64,000 nt of DNA. Source: Geodermatophilus nigrescens. GTDB taxonomy: Bacteria; Actinomycetota; Actinomycetes; Mycobacteriales; Geodermatophilaceae. Position 1 is the stretch's first letter. The number at the start of each line of letters is the position of its first letter. A program made the position numbers and the translations under genes. This document shows positions 32,181-44,450 of the stretch, in pieces. Below the pieces are notes generated by a model that searched no databases, had not been told where the DNA came from, and saw only the letters and a program-made list of their open reading frames with translations. The stretch covers positions 496,001 through 560,000 of the forward strand of contig NZ_FQVX01000001.1 of the NCBI RefSeq assembly GCF_900129495.1, in the 5' to 3' direction.

Positions 32181-33136
32181 CAGGCCCGGCCCAGCGCGGT
32201 GCCCAGCAGGTGCCCGGAGGTCCAGGCGCTCTCCACCTTCGACGGCGCCCGCCAGCCGTCGCCGCACGCGCCGACCCCGTCGGCCAGGCCGTAGGGCTCC
32301 TCCCGCGGCGCGGTCGGCTTCGCGTACGTCCAGCGGTGCACGTGCGTCCACGCCGGCGGCGCGTCGATGCCCAGCGCCCGGCACACCGCCGTGGTCACCT
32401 CGGGCACCGCGCGGGCGGGGTCGTCCAGGTGCGCGGCGGCGGTGCCCGGCGTCGTGTGGGCGACCAGCACCGGGGCGCCGTCGCCGCGCCGGTCGCCGTC
32501 GTCGGCGACCCACTCGACCACCGGGTCGTCGTTGACGAAGGCGCCGTGCAGGTCGGCGGGCCAGCGCCGCGCGTCCCAGCCGAGCGCGACGGCGAGGGTG
32601 GGCTGCCAGCCGTGCTCCGCCTCGTCCCCGAGGAGCCGGCCCGCGAGGTCGGCGGGCAGGAGGCGGCGGGCCTGCGGGTCGGGCAGGGCCAGCACGACGG
32701 CGGGCACCTCCTCGCCGTCGACCCGCGGGCCCGGCCCCACCCGCTCGACGGCGTGCTCCTGCGCGACGTCGAGGCCCCCGGCGAGGTCGGCGACGAGCGA
32801 GCGCAGCCCGCCGGGGGCGGCGTAGCGGACCGGGCCGCTGCGGGTCTCGCGGATCCCGTCGGGCCCGGCCACGGCGAACGTGTCGGTCCACGGGCGGGCG
32901 AGCCCGCGGTCCATCCACCCGTCGACGACGGCGGCGAACGGCGAGCCGTCGGAGGCGGTCAGGTAGCTGGCGCCGAGGTCGGTGGCCCGGCCCTCCAGCG
33001 TCCGCGACGCCATCCGGCCGCCGGGCCGGCGCCCGCGGTCGAGCACGCGCACCGGCCTCCCCGCGTCCGCGAGCGCCCGGGCGCAGGCCACGCCGGCGAT
33101 GCCGGCTCCGACGACGACGGTCTCGTTGCGCACCAC
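32180..33136 (-). CDS. FAD-dependent amine oxidase / renalase-like oxidoreductase
   Basis: 318 aa. The dinucleotide-binding fold VVVGAGIAGVACARALADAG is at residues 7-26, followed by VRVLDRGRRPGGRMASRTLE, the conserved FAD contact. C-terminal YGLADGVGACGDGWRAPSKV and SAWTSGHLLG are typical of the small renalase/NAD(P)-binding Rossmann group. Substrate unknown. GTG 33136; translation is probably coupled to the downstream membrane gene (TGATG). It is divergent from the RNA methyltransferase gene by 47 nt. Confidence 0.88.
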   Translation of the reverse strand: MVRNETVVVGAGIAGVACARALADAGRPVRVLDRGRRPGGRMASRTLEGRATDLGASYLTASDGSPFAAVVDGWMDRGLARPWTDTFAVAGPDGIRETRSGPVRYAAPGGLRSLVADLAGGLDVAQEHAVERVGPGPRVDGEEVPAVVLALPDPQARRLLPADLAGRLLGDEAEHGWQPTLAVALGWDARRWPADLHGAFVNDDPVVEWVADDGDRRGDGAPVLVAHTTPGTAAAHLDDPARAVPEVTTAVCRALGIDAPPAWTHVHRWTYAKPTAPREEPYGLADGVGACGDGWRAPSKVESAWTSGHLLGTALGRA

Positions 33137-33171
33137 TGGATCCTGCGGGGCGCACCGCCGCGGCGCTCGGG

Positions 33172-33177
33172 GAGGAT
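33172..33177 (+). promoter_or_regulatory. Candidate -10 of a leaderless gene
   Basis: GAGGAT ends 6 nt before GTG 33184; no SD. Same geometry as at 14249 and 19680. Confidence 0.35.
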
Positions 33178-33183
33178 GCCCCC

Positions 33184-33984
33184 GTGGCCGAGCCGATCCC
33201 CGACGTCGCCGACGAGCGGGTCGCCGACTTCCGCGACCTGCACGCCGGCGACCGGCCGGCCGGCCGGGAGCGCGGCACCGGCCCGGTGATCGTGGAGGGC
33301 GTCCCCGCGGTGCAGCGGCTGCTGGCCTCGCCGTACCGGGTGCGGGCGGTGCTCGGCGTCCCCGGGCGGCTGGCCGAGCTGGACCTGCCGCCGGGGGTGC
33401 CGGCCTACGAGATGGACAAGTGGGCTCTGTCGGAGCTCATCGGATTCCGGCTCACCCGCGGGGTGCTGGCCTCGGCCGACCGGCGCCCGCCGGCCGACCT
33501 GGACGCGCTCCTGGCCGGGCCCGACCCGGCCGCGCCCCGGCGGCTCGCGGTGCTCGAGGCGCTCAACGACGCGGAGAACCTCGGCTCGATCGCCCGCTCG
33601 GCGGTCGCCCTGGGCGTCGACGGGCTGCTGCTCGACCCCCGCTGCGCCGACCCGCTGTACCGCCGGTCGGTGCGGGTGTCGATGGGACACGTGCTCGCGC
33701 TGCCCTTCGCCGTCCTGCCCGACTGGCCCGGGGGGCTCGCGCGGCTGCACGACGCCGGCTACCTCACCGTGGCGCTGACCCCGGCCGCCGACGCCGTCGA
33801 CCTCGGCGACGTCGACCCGCGGGCGCACCCCCGCACCGCCGTCCTGCTCGGCGCCGAGGGCCCGGGGCTCACCCCGGAGGCGCAGGCGGCGGCGCGGGTG
33901 CGCGCGCGGATCCCGATGCGGGCGGGCGTGGACTCCCTCGGCGTCGCCGCGGCCGCCGCCGTCGCGTTCGCGACGCTGCGCTAG
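33184..33984 (+). CDS. SPOUT (TrmH/SpoU) RNA 2'-O-methyltransferase
   Basis: 266 aa. Motif 1 LNDAENLGSIARSAVALGVD, motif 2 VLLGAEGPGL and motif 3 IPMRAGVDSLGVAAAAAVA form the knotted SAM-binding site. The N-terminal ~110 residues are an RNA-binding substrate domain. It methylates rRNA or tRNA; the position is not readable. It corresponds by context to Rv0881 near MarR and SepH. Its stop is 4 nt from that of the convergent stress-protein gene. Confidence 0.93.
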   Translation: MAEPIPDVADERVADFRDLHAGDRPAGRERGTGPVIVEGVPAVQRLLASPYRVRAVLGVPGRLAELDLPPGVPAYEMDKWALSELIGFRLTRGVLASADRRPPADLDALLAGPDPAAPRRLAVLEALNDAENLGSIARSAVALGVDGLLLDPRCADPLYRRSVRVSMGHVLALPFAVLPDWPGGLARLHDAGYLTVALTPAADAVDLGDVDPRAHPRTAVLLGAEGPGLTPEAQAAARVRARIPMRAGVDSLGVAAAAAVAFATLR

Positions 33985-33988
33985 TCGC

Positions 33989-34462
33989 TCAGTTCCGCAG
34001 CGACCAGCGGGCGAGGATCGCGCGGGCGTCCTCGGCGCGCGAGGGGTCGCACATGACGTCGTACCGGCTCGCGGTCACCTGCGAGACGCTGGTGAAGTCG
34101 CGCTGGCCGCGGGTGGCGGCGTAGCCCATGGCGGCGAACAGCGCGCCGAAGACGAGACCGATGAGCAGGCCGGTGAGCACCGAGCTGATCCAGCTCGTGC
34201 CGCTCGGCGCGAAGATCCCCAGCAGCAGGCCGACGAACAGACCCCACCAGGCGCCGCTGGCCGCGCCCGCCGCGAGCGCGCGGCCCCAGGTGAGCCGGCC
34301 GGTGACCCGCTCGACCATCTTCAGGTCCGAGCCGATGATCGTGACGTTCTCGACCGGGAACTTCTCGTCGGACAGGTGGTCCACCGCCGCCTGCGCCTGC
34401 TGGTAGCTGTCGTAGGACCCGACCTGGACGCCCCCGAGGGGCATGGACACCGACATCGACAT
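33989..34462 (-). CDS. General stress protein 17M-like membrane protein
   Basis: 157 aa. The N-terminal GsiB/17M-like domain is GSYDSYQQAQAAVDHLSDEK then VENVTIIGSDLKMVERVTG. A Gly-rich TM hairpin follows (WWGLFVGLLLGIFAPSG and VLTGLLIGLVFGALFAAMGY), and the tail ends SRYDVMCDPSRAEDARAIL. Common in actinobacteria, often stress-induced; the molecular function is unclear. ATG 34462 (MSMSVSMPLGG) is chosen over an upstream start at 34510. Confidence 0.88.
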   Translation of the reverse strand: MSMSVSMPLGGVQVGSYDSYQQAQAAVDHLSDEKFPVENVTIIGSDLKMVERVTGRLTWGRALAAGAASGAWWGLFVGLLLGIFAPSGTSWISSVLTGLLIGLVFGALFAAMGYAATRGQRDFTSVSQVTASRYDVMCDPSRAEDARAILARWSLRN

Positions 34463-34519
34463 GCCGGGTGGGTACCCGGGCCGATCGGTCGGACACGTCC
34501 GGTCGGTCACAGCCGCAGG

Positions 34520-35392
34520 TCAGCGGTTGCGTCGGACCCCGAAGACGATGTCCTCCCAGGCCGGGACGCGGGCCCGCGGGTCCTCGTCCTCGCCGTCGGT
34601 CTCGCCGGTGCGCAGGACCACCGTGTCGTGCTCGGCGATCTCGTCGTCGGTGAGCTGCACGGCGTCGGTGCGCCGCTCGGCGGCCGGCGGGGCGACGGGC
34701 GCGGGCGGCTCCTCGGCCGCGGGGGCCGGCGTCCGCTCGGGGACCGCGGCGCTGCGGTGCACCGGCATGATCGGCCGCTCGGCCGGGACGCCGGGGACGA
34801 CGCGCACCAGGCGGGTGCCCTCGGCGAAGTCGCGGGTGCCCTGGTCGGCCGGGGTGACGGTGCGCGCCGGGACGTCGTAGACCCAGAGGGTGGTGCCCTC
34901 CTTGGCGCCCGCGCGCCAGGCGGCGGTGACCACCCAGGTGCCGTCCTCGGCGCGCGCGGCGTCCCACCGGACGGCGTCGAGGTCGGCGCCGAGCAGCCGC
35001 AGCCGCTCGGCCATGAACTGCTGCAGCGGGGCGCCCGGGATGCCCTCGGACAGCCGGACCCGCGCCTCGCGGGCCTGCTCGGCCAGCCGCGAGCGCTCCT
35101 GCAGCACGGTGTGGGCGAAGCGCATGATCCGCTCGACCCGGGTGCCGGAGGACGCCGCGACCTGCTCCGGGGTCTCGCCGGCGCGGATGCGGGACTGGAT
35201 GACCCGCGGGGAGAGCCCGCCGTCGGCCTCGATCTGGCCCAGCCGGCGGGTGTCGCCGCGGGCCGCGGCGCGCAGCCGGTCGTCGACCGGGAGCTCGAAG
35301 CGCTCGCCGTCGTCGGTGCCGTCGGCGCCCTCGACGGCGAGCACGAGGCTGCGGCCGTCCTCGGACAGGCCCACGAGACGCAGGGAGCGCAC
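34520..35392 (-). CDS. sepH: SepH septation protein (DUF3071)
   Basis: 290 aa. The N-terminal HTH-like DUF3071 domain (LRLVGLSEDGRSLVLAVEGA, and LSPRVIQSRIRAGETPEQVA) is followed by RIMRFAHTVLQERSRLAEQA. In Streptomyces and mycobacteria SepH binds and stimulates assembly of FtsZ. The C-terminal half is a disordered Pro/Glu-rich region ending in WEDIVFGVRRNR, a conserved terminal motif. It lies next to serC as in M. tuberculosis (Rv0883c/Rv0884c). Start GTG 35392. Confidence 0.93.
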   Translation of the reverse strand: MRSLRLVGLSEDGRSLVLAVEGADGTDDGERFELPVDDRLRAAARGDTRRLGQIEADGGLSPRVIQSRIRAGETPEQVAASSGTRVERIMRFAHTVLQERSRLAEQAREARVRLSEGIPGAPLQQFMAERLRLLGADLDAVRWDAARAEDGTWVVTAAWRAGAKEGTTLWVYDVPARTVTPADQGTRDFAEGTRLVRVVPGVPAERPIMPVHRSAAVPERTPAPAAEEPPAPVAPPAAERRTDAVQLTDDEIAEHDTVVLRTGETDGEDEDPRARVPAWEDIVFGVRRNR

Positions 35393-35558
35393 GGCGGACC
35401 TCCTCGGACGACACGGACGGACCCGGTGACACTCCGGGCCTGGGGCGAGGCTATCCGCGTGGGCGCCCGCGCGGGTGCAGGCGGTCCGGCGTGGCGGGCG
35501 CCGCCCGGCGCTGCCCGCCCCCCGGTCCGGCCGCCGCGCCGCCCTAGACTCGGCTCCC

Positions 35559-36812
35559 ATGCTGACCGGTCCCCGCGACGACGCCGGCCTCGTCCGCGAC
35601 GAGTCCGCACCCGACGCCGAGCCCGACGCGCGCTTCCTCCCCTCGCCGGTCGACGCGGGCCAGAAGCGCCTGCCGATCGACATGGACTACGTGCAGCGCG
35701 TGATGATGGAGCTGCTCACCATCCCGAGCCCGTCGGGGCGCACCGACCACGTCATGCAGGTCATCGGCGGCGAGCTGCGGGCCCTCGGCCTGGACTTCGA
35801 GGTGACCCGCCGCGGCGCGCTGATCGCCGAGCTGCCCAGCCGCGCCCCCGGCGCCGACCGCACCGTCGTCGTGCACGCCGACACGATCGGGTGCATGGTC
35901 AGCCAGCTCAAGGACAACGGCCGGCTGGCCATCGTCCCGGTGGGCACGCACAGCGCCCGCTTCGCCGAGGGCGCGCGGGTGACGATCTTCAGCGACGACG
36001 TCTCCGGCGACTACTGGCACACCGGCACGATCCTGCCGATCAAGGCCAGCGGGCACCGCTACGGCGACGAGGTCGACGAGCAGGGCGTGGGCTGGGACTT
36101 CGTCGAGGTCCGCGTCGACGAGGTGGTGCACAGCCGCGCCGACCTCGAGCGCCGCGGCATCCAGGTCGGCGACTTCGTGGCCATCGACGCCCAGCCGGTG
36201 ATCACCAGCGGCGGGTTCGTCAACTCCCGGCACCTCGACGACAAGGCCGGCATCGCCGCGGCCCTCGGCGCGTTCAAGGCGATCGTCGACCACGGCGTCG
36301 AGGTCCCGGTCACCGCGCACCTGCTGGTCACCATCGCCGAGGAGGTGGGCCTCGGCGCCAGCCACGGCCTCGACGCCGACGTCGCCGAGCTGGTGAGCAT
36401 CGACACGTCGGTGGTCGCGCCCGGCCAGTCGTCCTCGGAGCAGTGCGTCAACATCGCGATGCAGGACTCCACCGGGCCGTTCGACTACCACCTGACCCGG
36501 CACCTCATCGACCTGTGCCGCGTGCACGACGTCCCGCACCGCCGCGACGTCTACAAGTACTACCGCTCCGACGCGGCCTCCGCGCTGGAGGCCGGCGCCA
36601 ACACCCGCGCCGCGCTGATCGGCTTCGGCATCGACGGCAGCCACGGCAACGAGCGCACCCACCTCGACGGCATCCGCAGCACCGCGGAGCTGGTGGCGCT
36701 CTACCTGCAGACCGACCTCACGTTCCGCAGCTGGGACCGCACGCCGACCGGCGACCTGCGCGACTTCCCGAGCACGGCGGTGCAGCCCGCCGACGGCGAG
36801 CAGGCCCGCTGA
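35559..36812 (+). CDS. M42-type metallopeptidase (NAGGN-trio-like)
   Basis: 417 aa. Co-catalytic metal ligands appear in VVVHADTIGCMV (His/Asp), SRHLDDKAGIAAAL (bridging Asp), IAEEVGLGAS (Glu pair) and SIDTSVVAPG. The MDYVQRVMMELLTIPSPSGR N-terminus resembles the M42 hydrolase of the N-acetylglutaminylglutamine amide osmolyte trio, but asparagine synthase- and acetyltransferase-like partners are not adjacent here. It may be a general aminopeptidase. The ATG start is clear; a TAGACT box lies 8 nt upstream. Confidence 0.88.
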   Translation: MLTGPRDDAGLVRDESAPDAEPDARFLPSPVDAGQKRLPIDMDYVQRVMMELLTIPSPSGRTDHVMQVIGGELRALGLDFEVTRRGALIAELPSRAPGADRTVVVHADTIGCMVSQLKDNGRLAIVPVGTHSARFAEGARVTIFSDDVSGDYWHTGTILPIKASGHRYGDEVDEQGVGWDFVEVRVDEVVHSRADLERRGIQVGDFVAIDAQPVITSGGFVNSRHLDDKAGIAAALGAFKAIVDHGVEVPVTAHLLVTIAEEVGLGASHGLDADVAELVSIDTSVVAPGQSSSEQCVNIAMQDSTGPFDYHLTRHLIDLCRVHDVPHRRDVYKYYRSDAASALEAGANTRAALIGFGIDGSHGNERTHLDGIRSTAELVALYLQTDLTFRSWDRTPTGDLRDFPSTAVQPADGEQAR

Positions 36813-36825
36813 CCTGCCGGTCCGA

Positions 36826-39979
<3,154 letters not shown>

Positions 39980-39983
<4 letters not shown>

Positions 39984-41401
39984 CGAAGGACCCCGCTGCC
40001 CCCCACCCCTCGCAGGCTCGGGGCGGGCCCCTGCAGCAGGGCCGTTCCAGCACGTCACCATCGGGGGACGAGCTGCCCGTCGACCCGGTCGAGCCGGGGA
40101 AGGTCGCCGAGCCGGTGCCCGTGCCGGCCCGGCGGTCGTCGCGGAGCTGGACGATCGACACCAGCCCGCTGCGCAACCCCGGGTACCGGCGGCTGTTCTG
40201 GGGCCTGACCACCACGATGGTCGGCCAGCAGATGACGCTGGTCGCCGTCCCGGTGCAGGTCTACGCGCTCACCCGCGACTCGCTGCTGGTCGGCGTCACC
40301 TCGATCGTGTCGCTCGTGCCGCTGGTCGTCTTCGGCCTGCTCGGCGGCGCGATCGCCGACGCCATGGACCGGCGGAAGCTGATGCTGGTCACCGGCGTCG
40401 GGTCCGCGGTGACCAGCGCGCTGCTGGCGTTGCAGGCGCTGCTGCCCGGCGGCGGGAACCTCTGGCTGCTGTGGGTGCTGGTGGCGGCGGTGTCCGGCTT
40501 CACCGCCGTCAACCAGCCCGCCCGCAGCGCCGTCATCCCGGCGCTCGTCGGCCCGGAGGGCGTCGCCGCGGCCAACGCGCTGGCGATGACCGTGCGGCAG
40601 GTCGGCGTCATCGTCGGCCCGCTCGCGGCCGGCCTGCTCATCGGCCTCGGCGACCTGTTCCTCGCCTACGTCGTCGACGCGGTCACGCTGCTGGTCGCGG
40701 CTCTGCTGATCCGCGGGCTGCCGCCGCTGCCCCCGGCCGGCGTGGCCGGGCCGCTGCGGCTGGGCGCCGCGCTGCGCGGGGTGGGGGAGGGCTTCGGCTT
40801 CCTGCGCACCCAGCCGGTGCTGCTCATGACGTTCGTCGTCGACGTCATCGCCATGTTCTTCGCCTGGCCGCAGGCGGTGTTCCCCGAGCTGGCCGAGGGC
40901 CGCTTCGCCGGGTCGGCCAACGCCTACGGCTGGCTGTTCGCCGGCATCTCCATCGGCGCGCTGCTCATGGGGCTCACCTCGGGCTGGGTGTCCCGGGTCG
41001 ACCGGCAGGGCGCGGTGGTGCTCGCCGCGATCGTCGTGTGGGGCGTGGCGATCGTCGGCTTCGGGCTGGCGCCGTCGCTGTGGCTGGCGGTGCTCTGCCT
41101 CGCCGTGGCGGGGGCCGGCGACATGGTCAGCGCGGTGCTGCGCTCGTCGATGCTGCAGACCGCCGCGCCCGACGAGATGCGCGGCCGGATGCAGGGCGTG
41201 TTCATCGTCGTGGTGGCCGGCGGGCCGCGGCTGGGCGACCTGCGGGCGGGCGCCATGGCCAGCGCGGCGGGCGTGAGCGTCGCGATGGTGTCCGGCGGGG
41301 TCGTCACCGTGGTGGCGATGGTCGTCGTCGCGCTCGCGGTGCCCTCGTTCCTGCACTTCCGGGCGTCGCAGAAGGGCAGCGCCTCACCGATCCGCAGTTA
41401 G
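39980..41401 (+). CDS. MFS transporter (MFS_3, EntS-like) with repeat-derived N-terminus
   Basis: 473 aa, 12 TM segments. WTIDTSPLRNPGYRRLFWGL leads into TM1; motif A is GGAIADAMDRRKLMLV. The ATG at 39980 overlaps the pdxH stop, so coupled translation is likely. Codons 2-22 are encoded by a copy of the 59-bp hairpin element (TKDPAAPHPSQARGG), and the first ~55 residues are hydrophilic and unlike MFS N-termini. Either the element was absorbed into the frame or the true start is internal. Probably an exporter; substrate unknown. Confidence 0.87.
39985..40043 (+). repeat. 59-bp nested-hairpin element, copy B
   Basis: Gapless match to copies at 10154 and 41401 (both reversed). Central CTCGCAGGCTCG is identical to copy A. 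The outer stem has compensatory changes at three base pairs and one mismatch. This copy lies 1 nt after the pdxH stop and inside the MFS reading frame. Confidence 0.85.
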
Positions 41402-41459
41402 GCCTCCCTGCAGGGTCCCGCCGCGAGCTCGCGAGTGGCGGGGGGCAGGGAGGTCCTTC
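41401..41459 (-). repeat. 59-bp nested-hairpin element, copy C (probable terminator)
   Basis: Begins at the last base of the MFS stop codon and ends 6 nt before the udgX stop, filling a convergent gap. The outer stem CCTCCCTGC pairs perfectly with GCAGGGAGG. The inner stem is CCCGCC/GGCGGG. The changes relative to copy A keep the pairing. Confidence 0.85.
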
Positions 41460-41464
41460 GCCCG

Positions 41465-42142
41465 TCAGGCCAGCGCGCCGGCCACCACCCGCAGGTCGGC
41501 GACGAGCGCGTCGAAGGCGGCCGCGCGGGCCTCCTCGGGCGTGCGCAGGATCGCCGAGGGGTGCGCGGTCGCGAGCATCCACGTCTGCGCGGGCGCCTCC
41601 TCGTCGGCCTCGTCGTCGCCGGCCTCGGCCGCCGCCACTCCGGGCGGCGTCCACGGCATGAGCTTCCCCCGCTCCTTGGTGATCCGGAACGACGGCGAGA
41701 TGAGCGCCTTGGCCGCCGTCGCGCCCAGGCAGACGACGACCTCGGGCTTGAGCACCTCGAACTCCGCCTCCAGCCACGGCCGGCAGGCGCGGATGTGCTC
41801 GGCGCCCGGCGACTGGTGGATGCGCCGCTTGCCGGTCGGGGTGAAGCGGAAGTGCTTGACGGCGTTGGTGACGTAGGCGTCGCGGCGCTCGATGCCGGCG
41901 TCGGCCAGCGCGCGGTCGAGCAGCCGCCCGGCCGGGCCGACGAACGGCTCGCCCTTCCGGTCCTCCTGGTCGCCGGGCTGCTCGCCGACGAACACGATGC
42001 GGGCGGTCTCCGGGCCCTCCCCGAACACCGTCTGGGTGGCGGGCTCCCACAGCTCGCAGGCCCGGCAGCCGGCGGCGGCGCCGCGCAGGCCCTCCAGCCC
42101 GACGCCCGACGGTGGGCTCGCGGGCACGTTCTCCTGGCTCAT
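41465..42142 (-). CDS. udgX: UdgX-type uracil-DNA glycosylase
   Basis: 225 aa, family 4-like UDG. Motif A is GEQPGDQEDRKGEPFVGPAG, motif B near the C-terminus is TAHPSAILR. The R-loop KRRIHQSP after YVTNAVKHFRFT is the UdgX signature; its His falls at residue 109, the position of the covalent His109 in M. smegmatis UdgX (from memory). UdgX excises uracil and stays cross-linked to the abasic site. CRAC at 26-29 supplies Fe-S ligands. ATG 42142. An acidic insert (~residues 175-190) precedes motif B. Confidence 0.93.
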   Translation of the reverse strand: MSQENVPASPPSGVGLEGLRGAAAGCRACELWEPATQTVFGEGPETARIVFVGEQPGDQEDRKGEPFVGPAGRLLDRALADAGIERRDAYVTNAVKHFRFTPTGKRRIHQSPGAEHIRACRPWLEAEFEVLKPEVVVCLGATAAKALISPSFRITKERGKLMPWTPPGVAAAEAGDDEADEEAPAQTWMLATAHPSAILRTPEEARAAAFDALVADLRVVAGALA

Positions 42143-42227
42143 GGACCGATGACACCCCAGGTCAGCGGGAGCCGCGAGGCGGGACCGATAGCGTCGGGGC
42201 GCACGGGGACCAGCGGACGGAGGGGCA

Positions 42228-43154
42228 GTGCTCGAGTTCGACGGGCTCCACAAGAGCTACGGGGACAACCGCGTGCTGGAGGGCGTCGGCTTCACCGTCG
42301 CCCCCGGCTCGATGTTCGGCTTCTGCGGGTCCAACGGGGCCGGCAAGACGACGACGATGCGCATCGCGATGGGCCTGGCCCGGGCCGACGCCGGCGAGGT
42401 CCGCTGGCGCGGCCGCCCGCTCGACGAGGCCATGCGGCGCCGCATCGGCTACATGCCGGAGGAGCGCGGCCTCTACCCGAAGATGCGGGTCGGCGAGCAG
42501 CTCACCTACTTCGCCCGGCTGCACGGCATGGGCGGCGCCGACGCGGCCCGCGCGGCCGGGGAGTGGGCCGCCCGGCTCGGCCTCGGCGACCGCCGGGACG
42601 ACCCGGTGGAGAAGCTGTCGCTGGGCAACCAGCAGCGCGTCCAGCTCGCCGCCGCGCTGGTCAGCCGGCCCGAGGTGTTGATCCTCGACGAGCCGTTCTC
42701 CGGCCTCGACCCGGTCGGCGTCGACGCCCTGGCGGAGGCACTGCTCGAGCAGTGCCGGGCCGGAGTGCCGGTCGTCTTCTCCAGCCACCAGCTCGACCTC
42801 GTCGAGCGGCTGTGCGACTCCGTCGGCATCCTCGCGCGCGGCCGCATGGTCGCCACCGGCACCGTCGAGGAGCTGCGCCGCCGTGAGGCCGGCCGGGTGC
42901 TGCGGGTCGTGGTGCCCGACGCCGCGCCCGGCTGGGCCGCGGGCGTCCCGGGCGTGCGGGTGGTCTCGGAGTCGCGGGGCGACACCCTGCTGGAGCTCGC
43001 CGGCGGCACCGACGACCAGGCCGTGCTCGCCGCCGCGCTGCGCACCGGCCGGGTCACCCACTTCGCCTGGCGCGAGGCCACGCTCGTCGAGCTGTTCCGC
43101 GAGGCCGTCGCCGACCCGGCGCAGCAGACCGCCCGCGAGCAGGTCGCCGCGTGA
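42228..43154 (+). CDS. ABC transporter ATP-binding protein (NatA-like)
   Basis: 308 aa. Walker A GSNGAGKTTTMRIA, Q-loop IGYMPEERGLYPKM, signature LSLGNQQRVQLAAALV, Walker B VLILDEPFSGLDP and H-loop VFSSHQLDLVE. The YMPEERGLYPKM loop and the ~90-residue C-terminal extension are typical of the NatA/YhaQ subgroup of Na+ or compound exporters. The SD GGAGGGG is well placed before GTG 42228. It overlaps its permease gene as GTGA. Confidence 0.94.
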   Translation: MLEFDGLHKSYGDNRVLEGVGFTVAPGSMFGFCGSNGAGKTTTMRIAMGLARADAGEVRWRGRPLDEAMRRRIGYMPEERGLYPKMRVGEQLTYFARLHGMGGADAARAAGEWAARLGLGDRRDDPVEKLSLGNQQRVQLAAALVSRPEVLILDEPFSGLDPVGVDALAEALLEQCRAGVPVVFSSHQLDLVERLCDSVGILARGRMVATGTVEELRRREAGRVLRVVVPDAAPGWAAGVPGVRVVSESRGDTLLELAGGTDDQAVLAAALRTGRVTHFAWREATLVELFREAVADPAQQTAREQVAA

Positions 43155-44359
43155 GCGCGCCGCAGGTCACCGGGCAGCCCACCTCACCGCTGTCCAGCGG
43201 GCAGCTCGTCCGGCTGGTCGCCGCCCGCGAGATCTCCACCCGCATCCGCGACAAGACGTTCATCGCCAGCTCCGTGCTGATGGTCGTGCTGATCCTCGGC
43301 GTCCTGGTCTTCCAGGTCGTCGTCAACTCCGGGTCCGACACCCGCCGCGTCGGCGTCGCCGGTGGCGACGCCCAGCTGGGTGCCGCCCTCGAGGCGCAGG
43401 CGGAGGCCCTCGACCTCGACGTCGAGGTGGTCGACGTCGACGACGACGCCGCCGCGCGCACCGCCGTCGAGGACGAGGAGGTCGACGCCGCCGTCCTCGG
43501 CAGCGGCGGCAGCGCGCCCGAGCTCGTCCTGCGCGAGCCCGACAGCACGCTGGAGGCGCTGGTCTCCGGCGCGGTCTCCGCCGTCTCCCTGGGCCAGGTG
43601 CTCAGCGAGGCCGGCGTCGACCCCGCCGACCTGCCGCAGGTCACCGTCACCACCCTCGACGGCGACTCCGCGGCCGACACCCAGCGCACCGTGGTCGCCG
43701 TCGTCGGCGTGGTCGTGCTCTACAGCCTGCTGATCCTGTTCGCCCAGTTCGTCGCGCAGGGCGTGGTCGAGGAGAAGGCCAGCCGGGTGGTCGAGCTGCT
43801 GCTGGCCACGATGCGGCCGTGGCAGCTGCTCGCCGGGAAGATCCTCGGCCTCGGCGTCCTCGGCCTCGGGCAGATCGCGGTCATCGCGGCCATCGGCATC
43901 GCCGGCGCGCTGGCGTTCGACGTCGTCGACCTGCCCGGCGAGCTCGTCGGCACGGTGCTGTGGCTGCTGTTCTGGTTCGTCCTCGGCTACGCGCTCTACG
44001 CCTCGCTGTTCGCCGTCGCCGCCTCGCTGGTCAGCCGCCAGGAGGACCTCGGCAGCGTGCTCACCCCGGCGTCGCTGGTGCTGGTCGCGGGCTTCATCGT
44101 CGCCGTCCAGGCGGCGGGCGACCCCGACGGGACGCTGGCGACGGTGACCTCCTACGTGCCGGGCCTGTCGCCCATGGTCATGCCGGTGCGCCAGGCCGCG
44201 GGCGAGGTGGCGCCGTGGGAGGTCGGCGTGGCCGTCGTCCTCATGCTCGTGGCGATCGCGCTGGTGGTCCGGCTCGGCGGGCGGGTGTACTCCGGCGCCC
44301 TGCTGCGCACCGGCGGGAAGACCAAGCTGCGGGAGGCGCTGCGGGCCCGCGAGGGCTGA
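43151..44359 (+). CDS. ABC-2 permease (NatB-like)
   Basis: 402 aa. TM1 at about residues 38-60 (SSVLMVVLILGVLVFQVVV), a ~130-residue extracytoplasmic domain rich in Asp/Glu, then five TM segments, one starting VVEEKASRVVELLLATMRPW (the coupling region). Matches NatB/YhaP exporters. Coupled to the NatA-like ATPase. The substrate may be Na+ or an antimicrobial; unproven. Confidence 0.92.
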   Translation: MSAPQVTGQPTSPLSSGQLVRLVAAREISTRIRDKTFIASSVLMVVLILGVLVFQVVVNSGSDTRRVGVAGGDAQLGAALEAQAEALDLDVEVVDVDDDAAARTAVEDEEVDAAVLGSGGSAPELVLREPDSTLEALVSGAVSAVSLGQVLSEAGVDPADLPQVTVTTLDGDSAADTQRTVVAVVGVVVLYSLLILFAQFVAQGVVEEKASRVVELLLATMRPWQLLAGKILGLGVLGLGQIAVIAAIGIAGALAFDVVDLPGELVGTVLWLLFWFVLGYALYASLFAVAASLVSRQEDLGSVLTPASLVLVAGFIVAVQAAGDPDGTLATVTSYVPGLSPMVMPVRQAAGEVAPWEVGVAVVLMLVAIALVVRLGGRVYSGALLRTGGKTKLREALRAREG

Positions 44360-44402
44360 GCCGGGGCGGGGGACACCCGCGCGGCGGAGCGCCGGACACG
44401 TT

Positions 44403-44418
44403 GGGGTGACCTCACCCC
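44403..44418. promoter_or_regulatory. Short palindrome GGGGTGA-CC-TCACCCC
   Basis: A 7-bp inverted repeat with 2-nt spacer between the ABC permease stop and the TPR gene start. The tight spacing suggests an operator rather than a terminator. Confidence 0.4.
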
Positions 44419-44450
44419 GACGGAGGGCGTGCGCGCAGGTGGGGGCGGAC

